DNA of 64,000 nt from CF-118 sp035934385 (lineage in GTDB: Bacteria > Chloroflexota > Dormibacteria > Dormibacterales > Dormibacteraceae), in the NCBI GenBank assembly GCA_035934385.1, contig DASYXY010000014.1:62001-126000 (forward strand). The letters run 5' to 3'. The notes under the pieces are model-generated. The model did not search any database, was not told where the DNA came from, and worked only from the letters and a program-made list of their open reading frames with translations. Shown here piece after piece: positions 49,745 through 58,170 of the stretch. Position 1 is the stretch's first letter. Each line of letters starts with the position of its first letter. The translations under genes and the position numbers were made by a program.

Positions 49745-50185
49745 TCAGCGGCCCATCAGCCGTCTCAGGTCGATCGTCCAGTCGCGCTGCGGCGCCGCCA
49801 GGAATGCGGCGCACAGGTAGACGCAGCCGGCGATCATCGGCAGCAGAAGCAGCCCCCCGATCAGGGCCCACTGCCAGCCGCCGCTCATGACGAGACCGGT
49901 GAGCAACACCGCGGCGACCAACAAGCCCGCGGATCCAAGGAGCAGGTCATTGGCCGAGCGCGGGCCGGCCCGTCGCGGCTGCGATAGGGCAGCGGCCGCG
50001 GATCGCGCGGCGGCGCTGCGCTTCGGCACGAGGCCGTAGAGCAGGAGCAGGACACCGCCCAGGCCCGCGAACAGGGTGACGACCTCGGCGACCAGGCCCT
50101 CGCGCGTATCCGCAACATGCGACGCGGCGACGAATGCGATCGCGACCAGGGACAACCCCGCAAGGGCTGCTGTCCAGCGAGCCAC
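49745..50185 (-). CDS. Four-helix membrane protein, hypothetical
   Basis: 146 residues with four hydrophobic segments and a basic cytoplasmic loop (RSAAARSAAAALSQPRRAGP). GTG 50185 shares one base with the SDR stop. No family recognised. Confidence 0.5.
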   Translation of the reverse strand: MARWTAALAGLSLVAIAFVAASHVADTREGLVAEVVTLFAGLGGVLLLLYGLVPKRSAAARSAAAALSQPRRAGPRSANDLLLGSAGLLVAAVLLTGLVMSGGWQWALIGGLLLLPMIAGCVYLCAAFLAAPQRDWTIDLRRLMGR

Positions 50186-50964
50186 TACGACGAAGCTGCC
50201 AGCACTCGCTTGCGCATCCTGCGCATGCCGTTGAGCCAGCGATCGTAGTCGGTCGCCTTGCGCTGAAAGTACTCGGCCACCTCGGGATGCGGAAGGATCA
50301 GGAATTTCTCCTGGCGGATTCCTTCGAGGACGACATCGGCCACGTGTTCAGGCTCGACTGCGTTGGCAGTCAGGAATTCAAGTCCGAGGCGTGACTCCGC
50401 GGCGAGCATGTCCGTGCGCACGCCCTGGGGACACAGACACGACACACGAATGCCGTCTTCGCCATGAGCGATGGCCAACCACTCGAAGAACGAGAGCGCA
50501 GCTGCCTTCGTTGCTCCATACGGCGCGGCGAACACGTGGTTGAGCAGTCCCGCGGCCGAGATCGTGCCCACTAGGTAGCCATCGCGGCGGGCGACCATTT
50601 CCGGGAGCACGTGTCGCGCGAGCAGCACGTGCGACATCACGTTGACTTCCCAGATGCGCTGCCAGTCGTTGTTCGCTGTCTCGGGACCTCCGCTGACTGC
50701 GATGCCGGCGTTGGAGCACACGATGTCGATCCGTCCGTAGGTGGAGTCGGCCCTGGCGACCATTGCTCGCACCGAAGACTCATCCGCGACATCGCATGTC
50801 ACGGCCATGCCGTTGATCTCGCGAGCGACCGTGTCGGCGCCACGACCATCGATGTCGGCCACCACCACACCCGCCGCGCCCGCCCTGGCGAACCCTCGCG
50901 CGAGGGCGCGCCCGATACCGCGAGCGGCTCCGGTGACGACTACAACCCGGCCGTCTACCTCCAT
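50185..50964 (-). CDS. Short-chain dehydrogenase/reductase
   Basis: 259 residues. VVVVTGAARGIGRALARGFA is the cofactor motif with TGxxxGxG, NAG lies in VCSNAGIAVSGG, and the catalytic YxxxK is in FAAPYGATKAAALSFFEW. A classical SDR; VVADID at strand 2 suggests NAD(H). The substrate is unknown. ATG 50964 is used. Confidence 0.88.
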   Translation of the reverse strand: MEVDGRVVVVTGAARGIGRALARGFARAGAAGVVVADIDGRGADTVAREINGMAVTCDVADESSVRAMVARADSTYGRIDIVCSNAGIAVSGGPETANNDWQRIWEVNVMSHVLLARHVLPEMVARRDGYLVGTISAAGLLNHVFAAPYGATKAAALSFFEWLAIAHGEDGIRVSCLCPQGVRTDMLAAESRLGLEFLTANAVEPEHVADVVLEGIRQEKFLILPHPEVAEYFQRKATDYDRWLNGMRRMRKRVLAASS

Positions 50965-51251
50965 GTGGGCTGGCGGCGACCGACCACGTAGCCACCGATC
51001 GCGAGCACCGCGAGCATCCCGATGACGGCCGCGAACCACGCCGGTTGGGACATAACACCTATCTCGCCACCGACTGCGGCGCAACCGAACAGGGCAGCGA
51101 TCGACGCGGCGGTGAAGATGACGAAGCGACCTCGAGGCAATCGCGTGCGAAACACGATGAGTGAGCACACACCGACGCCGATGGCGACCACAAGCACAGC
51201 CAGGTGCATGACGTCGACGATCATCGAGCGGAGTCTACGCTGCCCATTCAT
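50955..51251 (-). CDS. Three-helix membrane protein, hypothetical
   Basis: About 98 residues with three hydrophobic segments. The ends are basic (RRLRS and GRRQPTWR). It overlaps the SDR start by ten bases. Start uncertain (ATG 51251, ATG 51224 or GTG 51296). Confidence 0.45.
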   Translation of the reverse strand: MNGQRRLRSMIVDVMHLAVLVVAIGVGVCSLIVFRTRLPRGRFVIFTAASIAALFGCAAVGGEIGVMSQPAWFAAVIGMLAVLAIGGYVVGRRQPTWR

Positions 51252-51320
51252 CCCAAGCCCGGCATGATCCGCTGTGTTAGTCACAGGTTTTTCCACACTT
51301 CACTCGTGCGCGCGAGCCTT

Positions 51321-51332
51321 AAGCGATCGCTT
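51321..51332. promoter_or_regulatory. 12-bp palindrome upstream of the HxlR gene
   Basis: AAGCGATCGCTT is a perfect palindrome about 95 bases before the HxlR start and within a divergent intergenic region, so it is a candidate operator. An A/T-run (CCCCAAAAAAATTTTG) lies between it and the gene. Confidence 0.35.
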
Positions 51333-51426
51333 CGCGGCCAGAGGTGGTGCGCCCCCAAAAAAATTTTGTCGAATTACCCAAAGGTGCCCCGTCCGCGACT
51401 GCCGTAAGCGCATAGAATCTCTCCCC

Positions 51427-51765
51427 ATGGTCGGTGGGGGTCTTGACTACAGCGCGCCGTTTCAGCGTGCTATCGAGCTGATAGGCAAGCGCTGGACCGG
51501 GGCGGTAGTCAAGGCTCTGATCCCTGCACCGGCGCGGTTCAATCAGCTGCTGTCGGGCATCCCCGGCATCAGCGATCGAGTCCTCACCGAAAGACTGCGA
51601 GAGCTCGAGGCAGAGGGAATCGTGGAGCGACTCGTGGACCCGGGCCCTCCCGTCCGCGTGAGCTACCGACTTACGTCGCGCGGACGCGCGCTCGAGCCCG
51701 TGCTCAACTCAGTCTCCGATTGGGCGGAGAGCTGGCTGGAGGCGACGGCAGCCGCTGTCGGCTGA
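51427..51765 (+). CDS. HxlR-family transcriptional regulator
   Basis: 112 residues. FQRAIELIGKRWTGAVVKAL, RFNQLLSGIPGISDRVLTER and LEAEGIVERLVDPGPPVRVS form the HxlR winged helix, with LTSRGRALEPVL at the end. The typical HxlR N-terminal cysteine is not obvious. Start ATG 51427. Confidence 0.9.
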   Translation: MVGGGLDYSAPFQRAIELIGKRWTGAVVKALIPAPARFNQLLSGIPGISDRVLTERLRELEAEGIVERLVDPGPPVRVSYRLTSRGRALEPVLNSVSDWAESWLEATAAAVG

Positions 51766-51817
51766 TCGTTCGCGGCGCTCCCCAGCGCCGCTGGTCCCCG
51801 CTTCGGGTTTCGCAGGC

Positions 51818-52423
51818 GTGACTGATAGGCTTAATCGGATGCCGATTGGCGATTTTCTCCGCCGGCGTCCGGAGGCGATGAGCTGCCTGGCTTGCGGTTC
51901 TCCACTTCCAGGCGGCGCGATCTTCTGTCCGTCGTGCGGTGTCCGTGCCGACGACCCGCAGGCTGAGCCCCTGCACATCGTCGATCGGACCACCGGTCTT
52001 TTCAACGAGAGGTTTGTGCGACCCGTGCTCGAGGACGAGCTTGCGCGCGCGCATCGTTATCAGCGCAACCTAGGTGTCCTCCTCATCGAGGGTGCCGAGG
52101 TCGGTCCGGCGGACGAGATGCTGAAGACGATTGCCGCGGCCCTCGCAGGCACCGTGCGCGACGTCGACACGCCAGGTGTGCTGGGGCGCACCCCGCCGCA
52201 GCTGCTGGCGATTCTTCCCGACACCGATGTCGCTGGAACTGCACACGCCGCCAACCGCGTGCTCGCCGCGGTGAACGAGGCGCTGAAGCCCGCCGGTAGC
52301 CACGCGTCGGTGGGCCTTGTCTGCGTTCGGCCCGGCCAGCGCGTTCGAGCGGGTGCGGTGATCGAAAGCGCCAGCCGATCGCTTCGGTCCGGCCGTCCCG
52401 AGATGCTCGGCAAGCCGGCCTGA
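51818..52423 (+). CDS. Zinc-ribbon protein with degenerate GGDEF-like domain
   Basis: 201 residues. A double-zinc ribbon (CLACGSPLPGG and CPSCGVRADD) is followed by DRTTGLFNERFVRPVLEDEL and ARAHRYQRNLGVLLIEGAEV, the opening of a GGDEF fold. The catalytic GG[D/E]EF signature is absent (the equivalent region reads GRTPPQLLAILPDTDVAGTA), so it is not expected to make c-di-GMP. GTG 51818 or ATG 51839 may be the start. The stop overlaps the next gene at CTGA. Confidence 0.6.
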   Translation: MTDRLNRMPIGDFLRRRPEAMSCLACGSPLPGGAIFCPSCGVRADDPQAEPLHIVDRTTGLFNERFVRPVLEDELARAHRYQRNLGVLLIEGAEVGPADEMLKTIAAALAGTVRDVDTPGVLGRTPPQLLAILPDTDVAGTAHAANRVLAAVNEALKPAGSHASVGLVCVRPGQRVRAGAVIESASRSLRSGRPEMLGKPA

Positions 52424-52998
52424 CGCTAACCATCTACCTCGCCCGCCACGGCGAGACCGAGTGGAGCCTGAACGGCCGGCATACCGGAAGCACCGACCTC
52501 CCGCTCACTGAACGAGGCGTGCAGCGGGCCGCAGCGCTTCGAGCGAGGCTTGCAGGAGTGCAGTTCGCAGCTGTCTTCTCGAGCCCGATGCAGCGCGCCC
52601 GGCGGACTGCTGAGCTCGCCGGCTTCCCGGATCCTCAGGTCACCGACCTGCTCCGAGAGTTCAACTACGGCGAGTACGAAGGGTTGACGAGCGCCGAGAT
52701 TCGCGCCTCAAGGCCTGGCTGGGAGATCTACCACGACGGGTGCCCTGGAGGCGAATCGCCAGCGCAGGTCTACTCCCGAGCCCAGCAGTTCCTGGACCTC
52801 GCGACATCCGCAGTGGGCGGCGCCGAAGGTGGCAACGTCCTCGCCTTCGCGCACGGCCACATCCTCCGAGCGGTCGCGGTCGCCTGGCTGGCGCTGGACA
52901 TCACCACCGCGTCGGAGTTCCGGCTAGACGTTGCGACGCTGAGCCAGCTCGCCGCCACGGACCGCGGTCACGAGATCGCGCTCTGGAACGCGCCGTGA
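52419..52998 (+). CDS. Histidine phosphatase (phosphoglycerate mutase-like), probable CTG start
   Basis: The conserved part starts immediately: LTIYLARHGETEWSLNGRHT, with the catalytic RHG, then SSPMQRARRTAELAG, EFNYGEYEGLTSAEI and FAHGHILRAVAVAWL with the second His. The frame has no ATG/GTG/TTG before the RHG motif; a CTG at 52419 overlaps the previous stop as CTGA. The first ordinary start would be GTG 52519, which removes the active site. About 192 residues. The substrate is a phosphorylated metabolite, not identified. Confidence 0.75.
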
Positions 52999-52999
52999 T

Positions 53000-53344
53000 T
53001 CAGCGCCGGCGAACGGTCCAGGTACGGCTTCGAACGCCAGGCAGTCCCGCGAACACGAGGTACGCCGACGTCGCGACGTCGGCGCGATAGCGGTGCCGCT
53101 CGCCGGGGTTGATGAGCAGCATCTCGCCCGACCGAACCTCGGCCCACTTCTCGCCATCGTGGAAGTGCAGGGCGCCGACTGTCACTATCAGCGCCACGGG
53201 AATCGCATTGCGATGCTCGGGCACGTCCTGGCCGGCCTCGAGGCTCAGCCCGACCACGCGCATCGAACCGCAGTCGCCGATCTGCTCGAAACCGAAGGCG
53301 CGACGAGGCGCGCCCGGCCCTTGCGCTGACACCGCACATATCAT
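53000..53344 (-). CDS. Small cupin-domain protein
   Basis: About 114 residues. MRVVGLSLEAGQDVPEHRNA and VALIVTVGALHFHDGEK give the first cupin motif, and VRSGEMLLINPGERHRYRAD the second. The first motif has a reduced set of metal ligands. It is transcribed divergently from comB. Start ATG 53344 chosen; ATG 53263 is possible. Confidence 0.6.
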   Translation of the reverse strand: MICAVSAQGPGAPRRAFGFEQIGDCGSMRVVGLSLEAGQDVPEHRNAIPVALIVTVGALHFHDGEKWAEVRSGEMLLINPGERHRYRADVATSAYLVFAGLPGVRSRTWTVRRR

Positions 53345-53377
53345 GCTCGGCCGCCGCCGGTACACCGTCCGCGCGAC

Positions 53378-54052
53378 ATGAAGGTCGTGCATGCGGTCGG
53401 CGTGGACGGCGCGCGAGCAGCTGACGGCGTCGTCGTCGTGATCGACGTGCTGCGAGCGTTCAGCGTCAGCGCCTATGCGCTCGGCGGCGGCGCGCGCGAG
53501 TGTCTGCTGGTCGAGACCGTGGACGAGGCGCGCGCTCTGGCGGCTGCGACGCCTGGTGCCATCGTGTCTGCCGAGGTCGACACGCTTCCGGTCGCGGGCA
53601 TTGCGATCAGCAACTCACCGACGCAGATCACCGAGGTGGACGTGCGCGAGCGCCTGGTCGTGCAGCGCACGAGCGCAGGCACGCAGGCCATCAGCGCTGT
53701 CACCGGGGCCGACGCCATGTATGCCGCGAGTCTGGTGGTCGCGAGGGCGACAGCTCAAGCCTGCCTGTTAAGGCGACCGCAAACCGTGACCCTGGTGGCC
53801 TCCGGCGACTTTCCCGAGGACCACGCGTGCGCTCGTTACATCGAAGCTGCGATGTATGGCGAGGAGGAAGACGTGTCGCGGCTGCTGGATCCATTCCTGC
53901 ATTCCGACCGCTATCGGAAGTTCGCGCGCGGTGACTGGCCTGGCTTCCCGAAGAGCGACCTCGACCTCGCCTTTGCGACCGATCGCTTCGACTTCGCGAT
54001 GCGGGCGACCAGAGATGAACGCTCGGTGCGCCTCGTCGCGGAGCGCGCGTAA
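53378..54052 (+). CDS. 2-phosphosulfolactate phosphatase (ComB family)
   Basis: 224 residues. VVVIDVLRAFSVSAYALGGG opens the fold, then SAEVDTLPVAGIAISNSPTQ, VVQRTSAGTQAISAV, and VASGDFPEDHACARYIEAAM with the acidic catalytic residues. ComB acts in coenzyme M synthesis in methanogens, but bacteria keep homologues without that pathway, and no other coenzyme M gene is here. The exact phosphatase substrate is open. Confidence 0.85.
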   Translation: MKVVHAVGVDGARAADGVVVVIDVLRAFSVSAYALGGGARECLLVETVDEARALAAATPGAIVSAEVDTLPVAGIAISNSPTQITEVDVRERLVVQRTSAGTQAISAVTGADAMYAASLVVARATAQACLLRRPQTVTLVASGDFPEDHACARYIEAAMYGEEEDVSRLLDPFLHSDRYRKFARGDWPGFPKSDLDLAFATDRFDFAMRATRDERSVRLVAERA

Positions 54053-54057
54053 GATCT

Positions 54058-54193
54058 TCACGGGCACCAAGGGAATCCGGTGTGATGCCGGAGCTGTCGC
54101 GCAACTGTGAGCGAGGAGCCTGAGCCTGAATAACGCCACTGGGTGAACATCCGGGAAGGCAGGCGAAGGTGAGGATCCGCGAGCCAGGAGACC
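54058..54193 (+). ncRNA. Cobalamin riboswitch (AdoCbl class)
   Basis: The core of the B12 riboswitch is readable: GGGAATCCGGTG near the start, CCGGAGCTGTCGCGCAACTG, the B12-box-like GCCACTG (54135-54141), CGGGAAGGC, and the closing GAGCCAGGAGACC. It precedes the lipoprotein/ECF genes and should switch them off when cobalamin is abundant. Confidence 0.93.
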
Positions 54194-54302
54194 TGAATGC
54201 CCGAATCGAAGACAACCGTCCGCGCGCAACGGCACGGAAGCTCCTGGCGGTCGGCTTTCAGCGGCGCGTTCGGTTTAGGGCGACCGCCTGGAGGTACGGC
54301 CC

Positions 54303-54791
54303 GTGCGCAAGCACACACTGGCGGCCAGCGCGATACTGGCCATCGCCCTCGCGGCTGCTGCATGCAGCAGCTCCACGCCCTCGGCATCAGCCACGCCCAC
54401 GCCCGCGTGCGTCAACGCCAGCGCCCCGCATCATGCGTACGTCGTGGTCGAGCATCTGTCCGGGACCACGGTGCAGAAGTGCGTCGGGTTCACCGGCGAC
54501 GGCATCGGCGGCCAGGCGCTGATGGATCAGTCAGGCATCAACTTCCAGACGCAGGCCTTCAGCTTCGGCAAAGCCGCGTGCGCCATCGACAACGAGCCGG
54601 CGCAGTTCACGCAGTGCCTGCCCCAGAACGCGCCCTACTGGGCGTTGTTCGTGGAGGCGGGCGGCGCGTGGACGACGGCGCAGACCGGCTACACCGACGT
54701 GACGCTGCACGACAAAGACGCGCTCGGCTGGCATTACGTGCAGGCGACGGACGCGTCACCCGCTCCGCCGCCGCTGGCCAAAGAGGGCTGA
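54303..54791 (+). CDS. DUF4430 (transcobalamin-like) lipoprotein
   Basis: 162 residues. Signal peptide with lipobox ALAAAACSS, then a Ser/Thr/Ala linker and a single domain with FTGDGIGGQALMDQSGINFQ and APYWALFVEAGGAWTTAQTG, the DUF4430 signature also found at the C-terminus of transcobalamin and intrinsic factor. A ribosome site (GGAGG) precedes GTG 54303. Its position between a cobalamin riboswitch and an ECF transporter suggests a surface protein that captures corrinoids. Confidence 0.78.
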   Translation: MRKHTLAASAILAIALAAAACSSSTPSASATPTPACVNASAPHHAYVVVEHLSGTTVQKCVGFTGDGIGGQALMDQSGINFQTQAFSFGKAACAIDNEPAQFTQCLPQNAPYWALFVEAGGAWTTAQTGYTDVTLHDKDALGWHYVQATDASPAPPPLAKEG

Positions 54792-54801
54792 CACGCATCA
54801 T

Positions 54802-55629
54802 CTGAACGCGCGCGCGGTCGTGTCGTGGACGGCCGCGTGCCTGTTCGTCGTGCTCGCCACGACGAACCCCGCCTACAAGACGCTGGTGCTGGCGGCGGCG
54901 CTCGCGGCGCTCGTCGCCGGCGCCGGGTTCAGGCGGACGAGGCGGCTTCTCGTCGCGGCAACGGTCGTGGCTGCGGTTGCGGTCGTTTTGAATCTGGTCT
55001 CGGCGCACGTCGGCGAAACGGTTCTGTTCACGCTGCCCACGGACCTTCCGGCGGTCGGAGGGCCGTACACGCTCGAGGCGCTGGTGTATGGCGCGACCGG
55101 CGGGGTCACCGTGGCGGCCGCCATCCTCGCCGCAGCACCCCTGTCGCTACTGCTCGAGTCGCACGAGGTCATGGACGCGCTGCCCGCTGTCCTGTCCCGC
55201 ACGGGGGCGGCGATCGCGGCGTCCCTCAACCTGGTGCCGGCCGTGGGCGCGACTTTCGTCCAGGTCAGCGAGGCCCAGCGCATGCGCGGTTGGCGACCCC
55301 GCGGTCCGCGCTCGTGGGCCGAAGTCGCGATCCCTGTCGTCCTGACCAGCGTCGAGAGCTCGATCCAGCTCGCGGAGTCGATGGAGGCTCGGGGCTTCGG
55401 CTCGGGTCCTCGCACGCACATGAGCCCTGTACGCATGAGCTCACGGGACTGGGTGCTTGTGATCGCATCGGCCTCGGCCGTGGTGTTGTTCGCGATTTCG
55501 ATCGCCGCGGGCTGGGCTCGCCCGTGGGCCGCGTACCCATTGCTCACCGCGCCGCCGGTCGATCCGCGGCCGCTTGTCGCGTGCCTCCTCCTGTTCACAC
55601 CGGCGCTCCAATGGCGATCGCGCACCTAG
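54802..55629 (+). CDS. ECF transporter transmembrane component T
   Basis: About 275 residues with five or six membrane segments and the coupling motifs AQRMRGWRPRGPRSWAEVA and AESMEARGFGSGPRT, the two Ala-Arg-Gly-type signatures of EcfT that contact the ATPase. Sequence resembling the family start (NARAVVSWTAACLFVVLATT) begins after a CTG at 54802; the first canonical start is GTG 54820, which cuts a few residues. I give the CTG but call it uncertain. Confidence 0.85.
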   Translation: MNARAVVSWTAACLFVVLATTNPAYKTLVLAAALAALVAGAGFRRTRRLLVAATVVAAVAVVLNLVSAHVGETVLFTLPTDLPAVGGPYTLEALVYGATGGVTVAAAILAAAPLSLLLESHEVMDALPAVLSRTGAAIAASLNLVPAVGATFVQVSEAQRMRGWRPRGPRSWAEVAIPVVLTSVESSIQLAESMEARGFGSGPRTHMSPVRMSSRDWVLVIASASAVVLFAISIAAGWARPWAAYPLLTAPPVDPRPLVACLLLFTPALQWRSRT

Positions 55630-56969
55630 ACCACTTCTCCTACTGGTACCCCGGCGCGTCCCGCCCGGCCCTCCGCGACGTCAGCACCTGGATCGAGCCG
55701 GGTCTGACAGTGGTCGCCGGGCCATCAGGAAGCGGCAAGTCGACGCTGCTTCGCGTCTTCAACGGTCTGGTTCCGCACTTTCATGGCGGCCGCGTCTCCG
55801 GTGGCGCGATCGTTGCGGACCTCGATGTGATCGCGACGCCAACCCGTGTGCTTGCTCGCAGCACGGGATTCGTTTTTCAAGACCCCGAGCTGCAGACGGT
55901 GTACGCGACTGTGGACCGCGAGGTTGCGTTCGGGCTGGAGAACGCCGCCGTTCCGCAAGGCGTGATCGCCGCGCGAGTGCGCGACGCGCTGGGCGAGGTC
56001 GGCATCGAGCACCTCGCCGGCCGGGCCGTGCGCACATTGAGCGGCGGTGAGCGCCAGCGTGTCGCCCTCGCGTCGGCGCTGGCGGTGCGGCCCCGACTCG
56101 TCGTCCTTGACGAGCCGACGTCCCAGCTCGACCCTGAAGGCGCGGAGCTGGTCTTGGAGGCGGCTCGGCGTGCGACCGCAGATGGCCGCGCGGTGATCGT
56201 CTCCGAGCACCGGCTGGAGCGCTTGATGCCTGACGCGGGCATGTTGCTGGCAGTCGACCGAGGCCGGCTCACCGAGGCCGACCCGGCCGAATGGCGACCG
56301 GCCGCGTCACCGCACGCGCCATCACGCCAAGCACCAGGACCAGAAGCCTGGCGCGTGTCGGGCGCCACGGTCGGTTTCGACGGAGTGCCTGTGCTGGAGG
56401 ACGTCGACCTCGCGGGTTGCTCGGGAGAGGTGATCGCTCTCGCGGGTCCGAACGGCGGCGGCAAGACCACGTTGCTGCGACTGATCGCGGGCCTCGCGAC
56501 GCCCATGTCGGGCACCGTCACGCGCCGGCCGGGCAGGATCGCCTACCTGCCGCAGAATCCCGCCGCCCTGCTGCATCGGCCGTCGGTGCGGGCGGAGGTC
56601 CAGTTCACCATCGACCGTGCGGGTGAAGAGGTCAGCGAAAAGCCGGAGCGGATCCTCGGCATGCTCGGGCTCGCGGACCTGGCCGATCGCTACCCGCGAG
56701 ACCTGTCGAGCGGTGAGCGCCAGCGCGCGGCGATCGCGGCTGTGCTGGCTGGCGTGCCCCGGCTCGTGCTGCTCGACGAACCGACGCGGGGCATGGACCT
56801 CGAGGCGCGCGCCGCGCTCATCGCGGTGGTCGCTGACCTCCGCGACCGCGGAGCAGCAGTCGTGATCGCAACCCACGACCAGGACCTGCGGTCGGCGCTT
56901 GCGGATCGCGTGGTCGATGTAGCGCGCGGACGAGTCACCGAGCGCGCGGAGCAGGCGGTGCAAGCGTGA
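55611..56969 (+). CDS. ECF transporter ATPase, two fused domains (EcfA1-EcfA2)
   Basis: 452 residues. First domain: Walker A AGPSGSGKSTLLRVFNGL, Q-loop GFVFQDPELQTVYATVDREV, signature LSGGERQRVALASALA, DEPTSQLDP. Second domain from about residue 245: AGPNGGGKTTLLRLIAGL, AYLPQNPAALLH, LSSGERQRAAIAAVLA, DEPTRGMDLE, with THDQD. Both sites look competent. ECF systems usually have two separate ATPases. Overlaps ecfT by 19 bases and the S component by four. Confidence 0.93.
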   Translation: MAIAHLDHFSYWYPGASRPALRDVSTWIEPGLTVVAGPSGSGKSTLLRVFNGLVPHFHGGRVSGGAIVADLDVIATPTRVLARSTGFVFQDPELQTVYATVDREVAFGLENAAVPQGVIAARVRDALGEVGIEHLAGRAVRTLSGGERQRVALASALAVRPRLVVLDEPTSQLDPEGAELVLEAARRATADGRAVIVSEHRLERLMPDAGMLLAVDRGRLTEADPAEWRPAASPHAPSRQAPGPEAWRVSGATVGFDGVPVLEDVDLAGCSGEVIALAGPNGGGKTTLLRLIAGLATPMSGTVTRRPGRIAYLPQNPAALLHRPSVRAEVQFTIDRAGEEVSEKPERILGMLGLADLADRYPRDLSSGERQRAAIAAVLAGVPRLVLLDEPTRGMDLEARAALIAVVADLRDRGAAVVIATHDQDLRSALADRVVDVARGRVTERAEQAVQA

Positions 56970-57724
56970 GCGTGCGCAACCTGCCGGTCGCCATCATCTC
57001 GCTGCCAGGACTGCTGCTCTTCCTGTGGCCGTTTTTCGGCGCCAACCTGCCAGCGTCGACGCCTGCGTGGGCGTTGATGCTCGCCGCGGTCGGCGCGCTG
57101 TTCCTCGTGGAGGCCGGCACGCGCCAGCTCGACTCGCGCGGCGTCGCGCTGCTGGCCGCGATCGCGGCCATCGATACCGTGCTGCGCCTTGCCGTCATCG
57201 AGGGCATCGGCGGCTTCAGCCCTATCTACTTTCTAGTGCTCTGCGCGGGTTACGTGTTCGGCTCCACCTACGGATTTCTCGTGGGGGCGCTCTCCATCCT
57301 CGTGTCGGCGACGGTCGGAGGCGGTGTGGGTCCGTGGGTTCCGTACCAGGTTTTCGCGGTCGGATGGGTCGGAGCGGTGGCGGGGCTCGCGGGCCGCCGG
57401 CGCAGCCGCCTACCTGGCTGGCAGGACCTCGCCGTGCTCGCCCTCGTCGGCGCGGTCATGGGCTGGGTCGTCGGGGCGCTGCTGGACATCCAGGACTGGG
57501 TGACGGTGTATCGGGGCAACCCCACCCTGGGCTGGGAGCCCGGCCTGAGCGTTGCCACAGCGGTCGCGCATGTCGGGCGCTTCTACCTCGTGACCTCGCT
57601 TGCTTACGACACGTTTCGCGCCGTCGGCAACGTGATCATGGTGCTGCTGCTCGGCGCCCCGGTGCTGGCGGCGCTGTCGCGGCTGCAGGCGCGCCTCACA
57701 TTCGAGGTCGTCAAGCAGACATAG
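56966..57724 (+). CDS. ECF transporter substrate-specificity (S) component, probably for cobalamin
   Basis: 252 residues, about six membrane segments. IDTVLRLAVIEGIGGFSPIY, GYVFGSTYGFLVGALSILVS and GVGPWVPYQVFAVGWVGAVA are typical of CbrT/DUF6580-like S components. It is coupled to the ATPase by a four-base overlap. Cobalamin specificity is inferred from the upstream riboswitch. Confidence 0.82.
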   Translation: MSVRNLPVAIISLPGLLLFLWPFFGANLPASTPAWALMLAAVGALFLVEAGTRQLDSRGVALLAAIAAIDTVLRLAVIEGIGGFSPIYFLVLCAGYVFGSTYGFLVGALSILVSATVGGGVGPWVPYQVFAVGWVGAVAGLAGRRRSRLPGWQDLAVLALVGAVMGWVVGALLDIQDWVTVYRGNPTLGWEPGLSVATAVAHVGRFYLVTSLAYDTFRAVGNVIMVLLLGAPVLAALSRLQARLTFEVVKQT

Positions 57725-57754
57725 AGGCGAGCCCGGAAAGTCCAGGCCCGCCTC
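57724..57754 (+). terminator. Stem-loop after the ECF operon
   Basis: GAGGCGAGCC and GGCCCGCCTC form a ten-pair stem with one mismatch and an 11-base loop right at the end of the S-component gene. There is no T-run, so it may act as a weak or factor-assisted terminator. Confidence 0.4.
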
Positions 57755-57788
57755 GCGTCGGTTGAGGCCCCCCGATCAGCCCCAGTAG

Positions 57789-58085
57789 TTAAGCCAGGCG
57801 CCGGGCGCCTCGGCCCATGCCGAGGACCCGAACGATCAGCAGCAGGAGCACAGCCCCGATGAACGCCACGATCATCGCGCTGACGATCGGGTGACCCACG
57901 ATCACGATGCTCCAGTGGAATGCGTTGAAGAGGAAGCCGCCGAGAAACGCGCCGATGATTCCGACCACCACGTCACCCACGATGCCCAGGCCGTGGCCCA
58001 GCGCGGTGTGGCTGGCGAAGAAGCCGGCGACCAGGCCGACCAGCAGCCATATCAGGATCGTGTCGAAGTCGAGGTTGATGACCAT
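57789..58085 (-). CDS. GlsB/YeaQ/YmgE-family membrane protein
   Basis: 98 residues, three membrane segments, opening VINLDFDTILIWLLVGLVAG and continuing DVVVGIIGAFLGGFLFNAFH and VSAMIVAFIGAVLLLLIVRV. Closest in plan to the gene just upstream, so a tandem duplication is likely. Ribosome site AAAGGGGG precedes it. Confidence 0.85.
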   Translation of the reverse strand: MVINLDFDTILIWLLVGLVAGFFASHTALGHGLGIVGDVVVGIIGAFLGGFLFNAFHWSIVIVGHPIVSAMIVAFIGAVLLLLIVRVLGMGRGARRLA

Positions 58086-58120
58086 CTATCTATACAGACC
58101 CCCTTTCTGCTGAGAGGAAC

Positions 58121-58144
58121 GCGGGGATCGCGCGATCTACCCGC
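58121..58144. promoter_or_regulatory. Hairpin between the two GlsB genes
   Basis: GCGGG-GATCGCGCGATC-TA-CCCGC: a 12-base self-complementary core flanked by five complementary bases. It could be an operator or attenuator between the tandem genes. Confidence 0.4.
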
Positions 58145-58170
58145 GCCTGTTCAGTGATGTAAAGAGGCCG

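Noticed and set aside
51818..52423. Active diguanylate cyclase
   Set aside because: The GG[D/E]EF catalytic signature is missing.
53378..54052. Coenzyme M biosynthesis
   Set aside because: Only a ComB homologue is present; such homologues are widespread in bacteria without the pathway.
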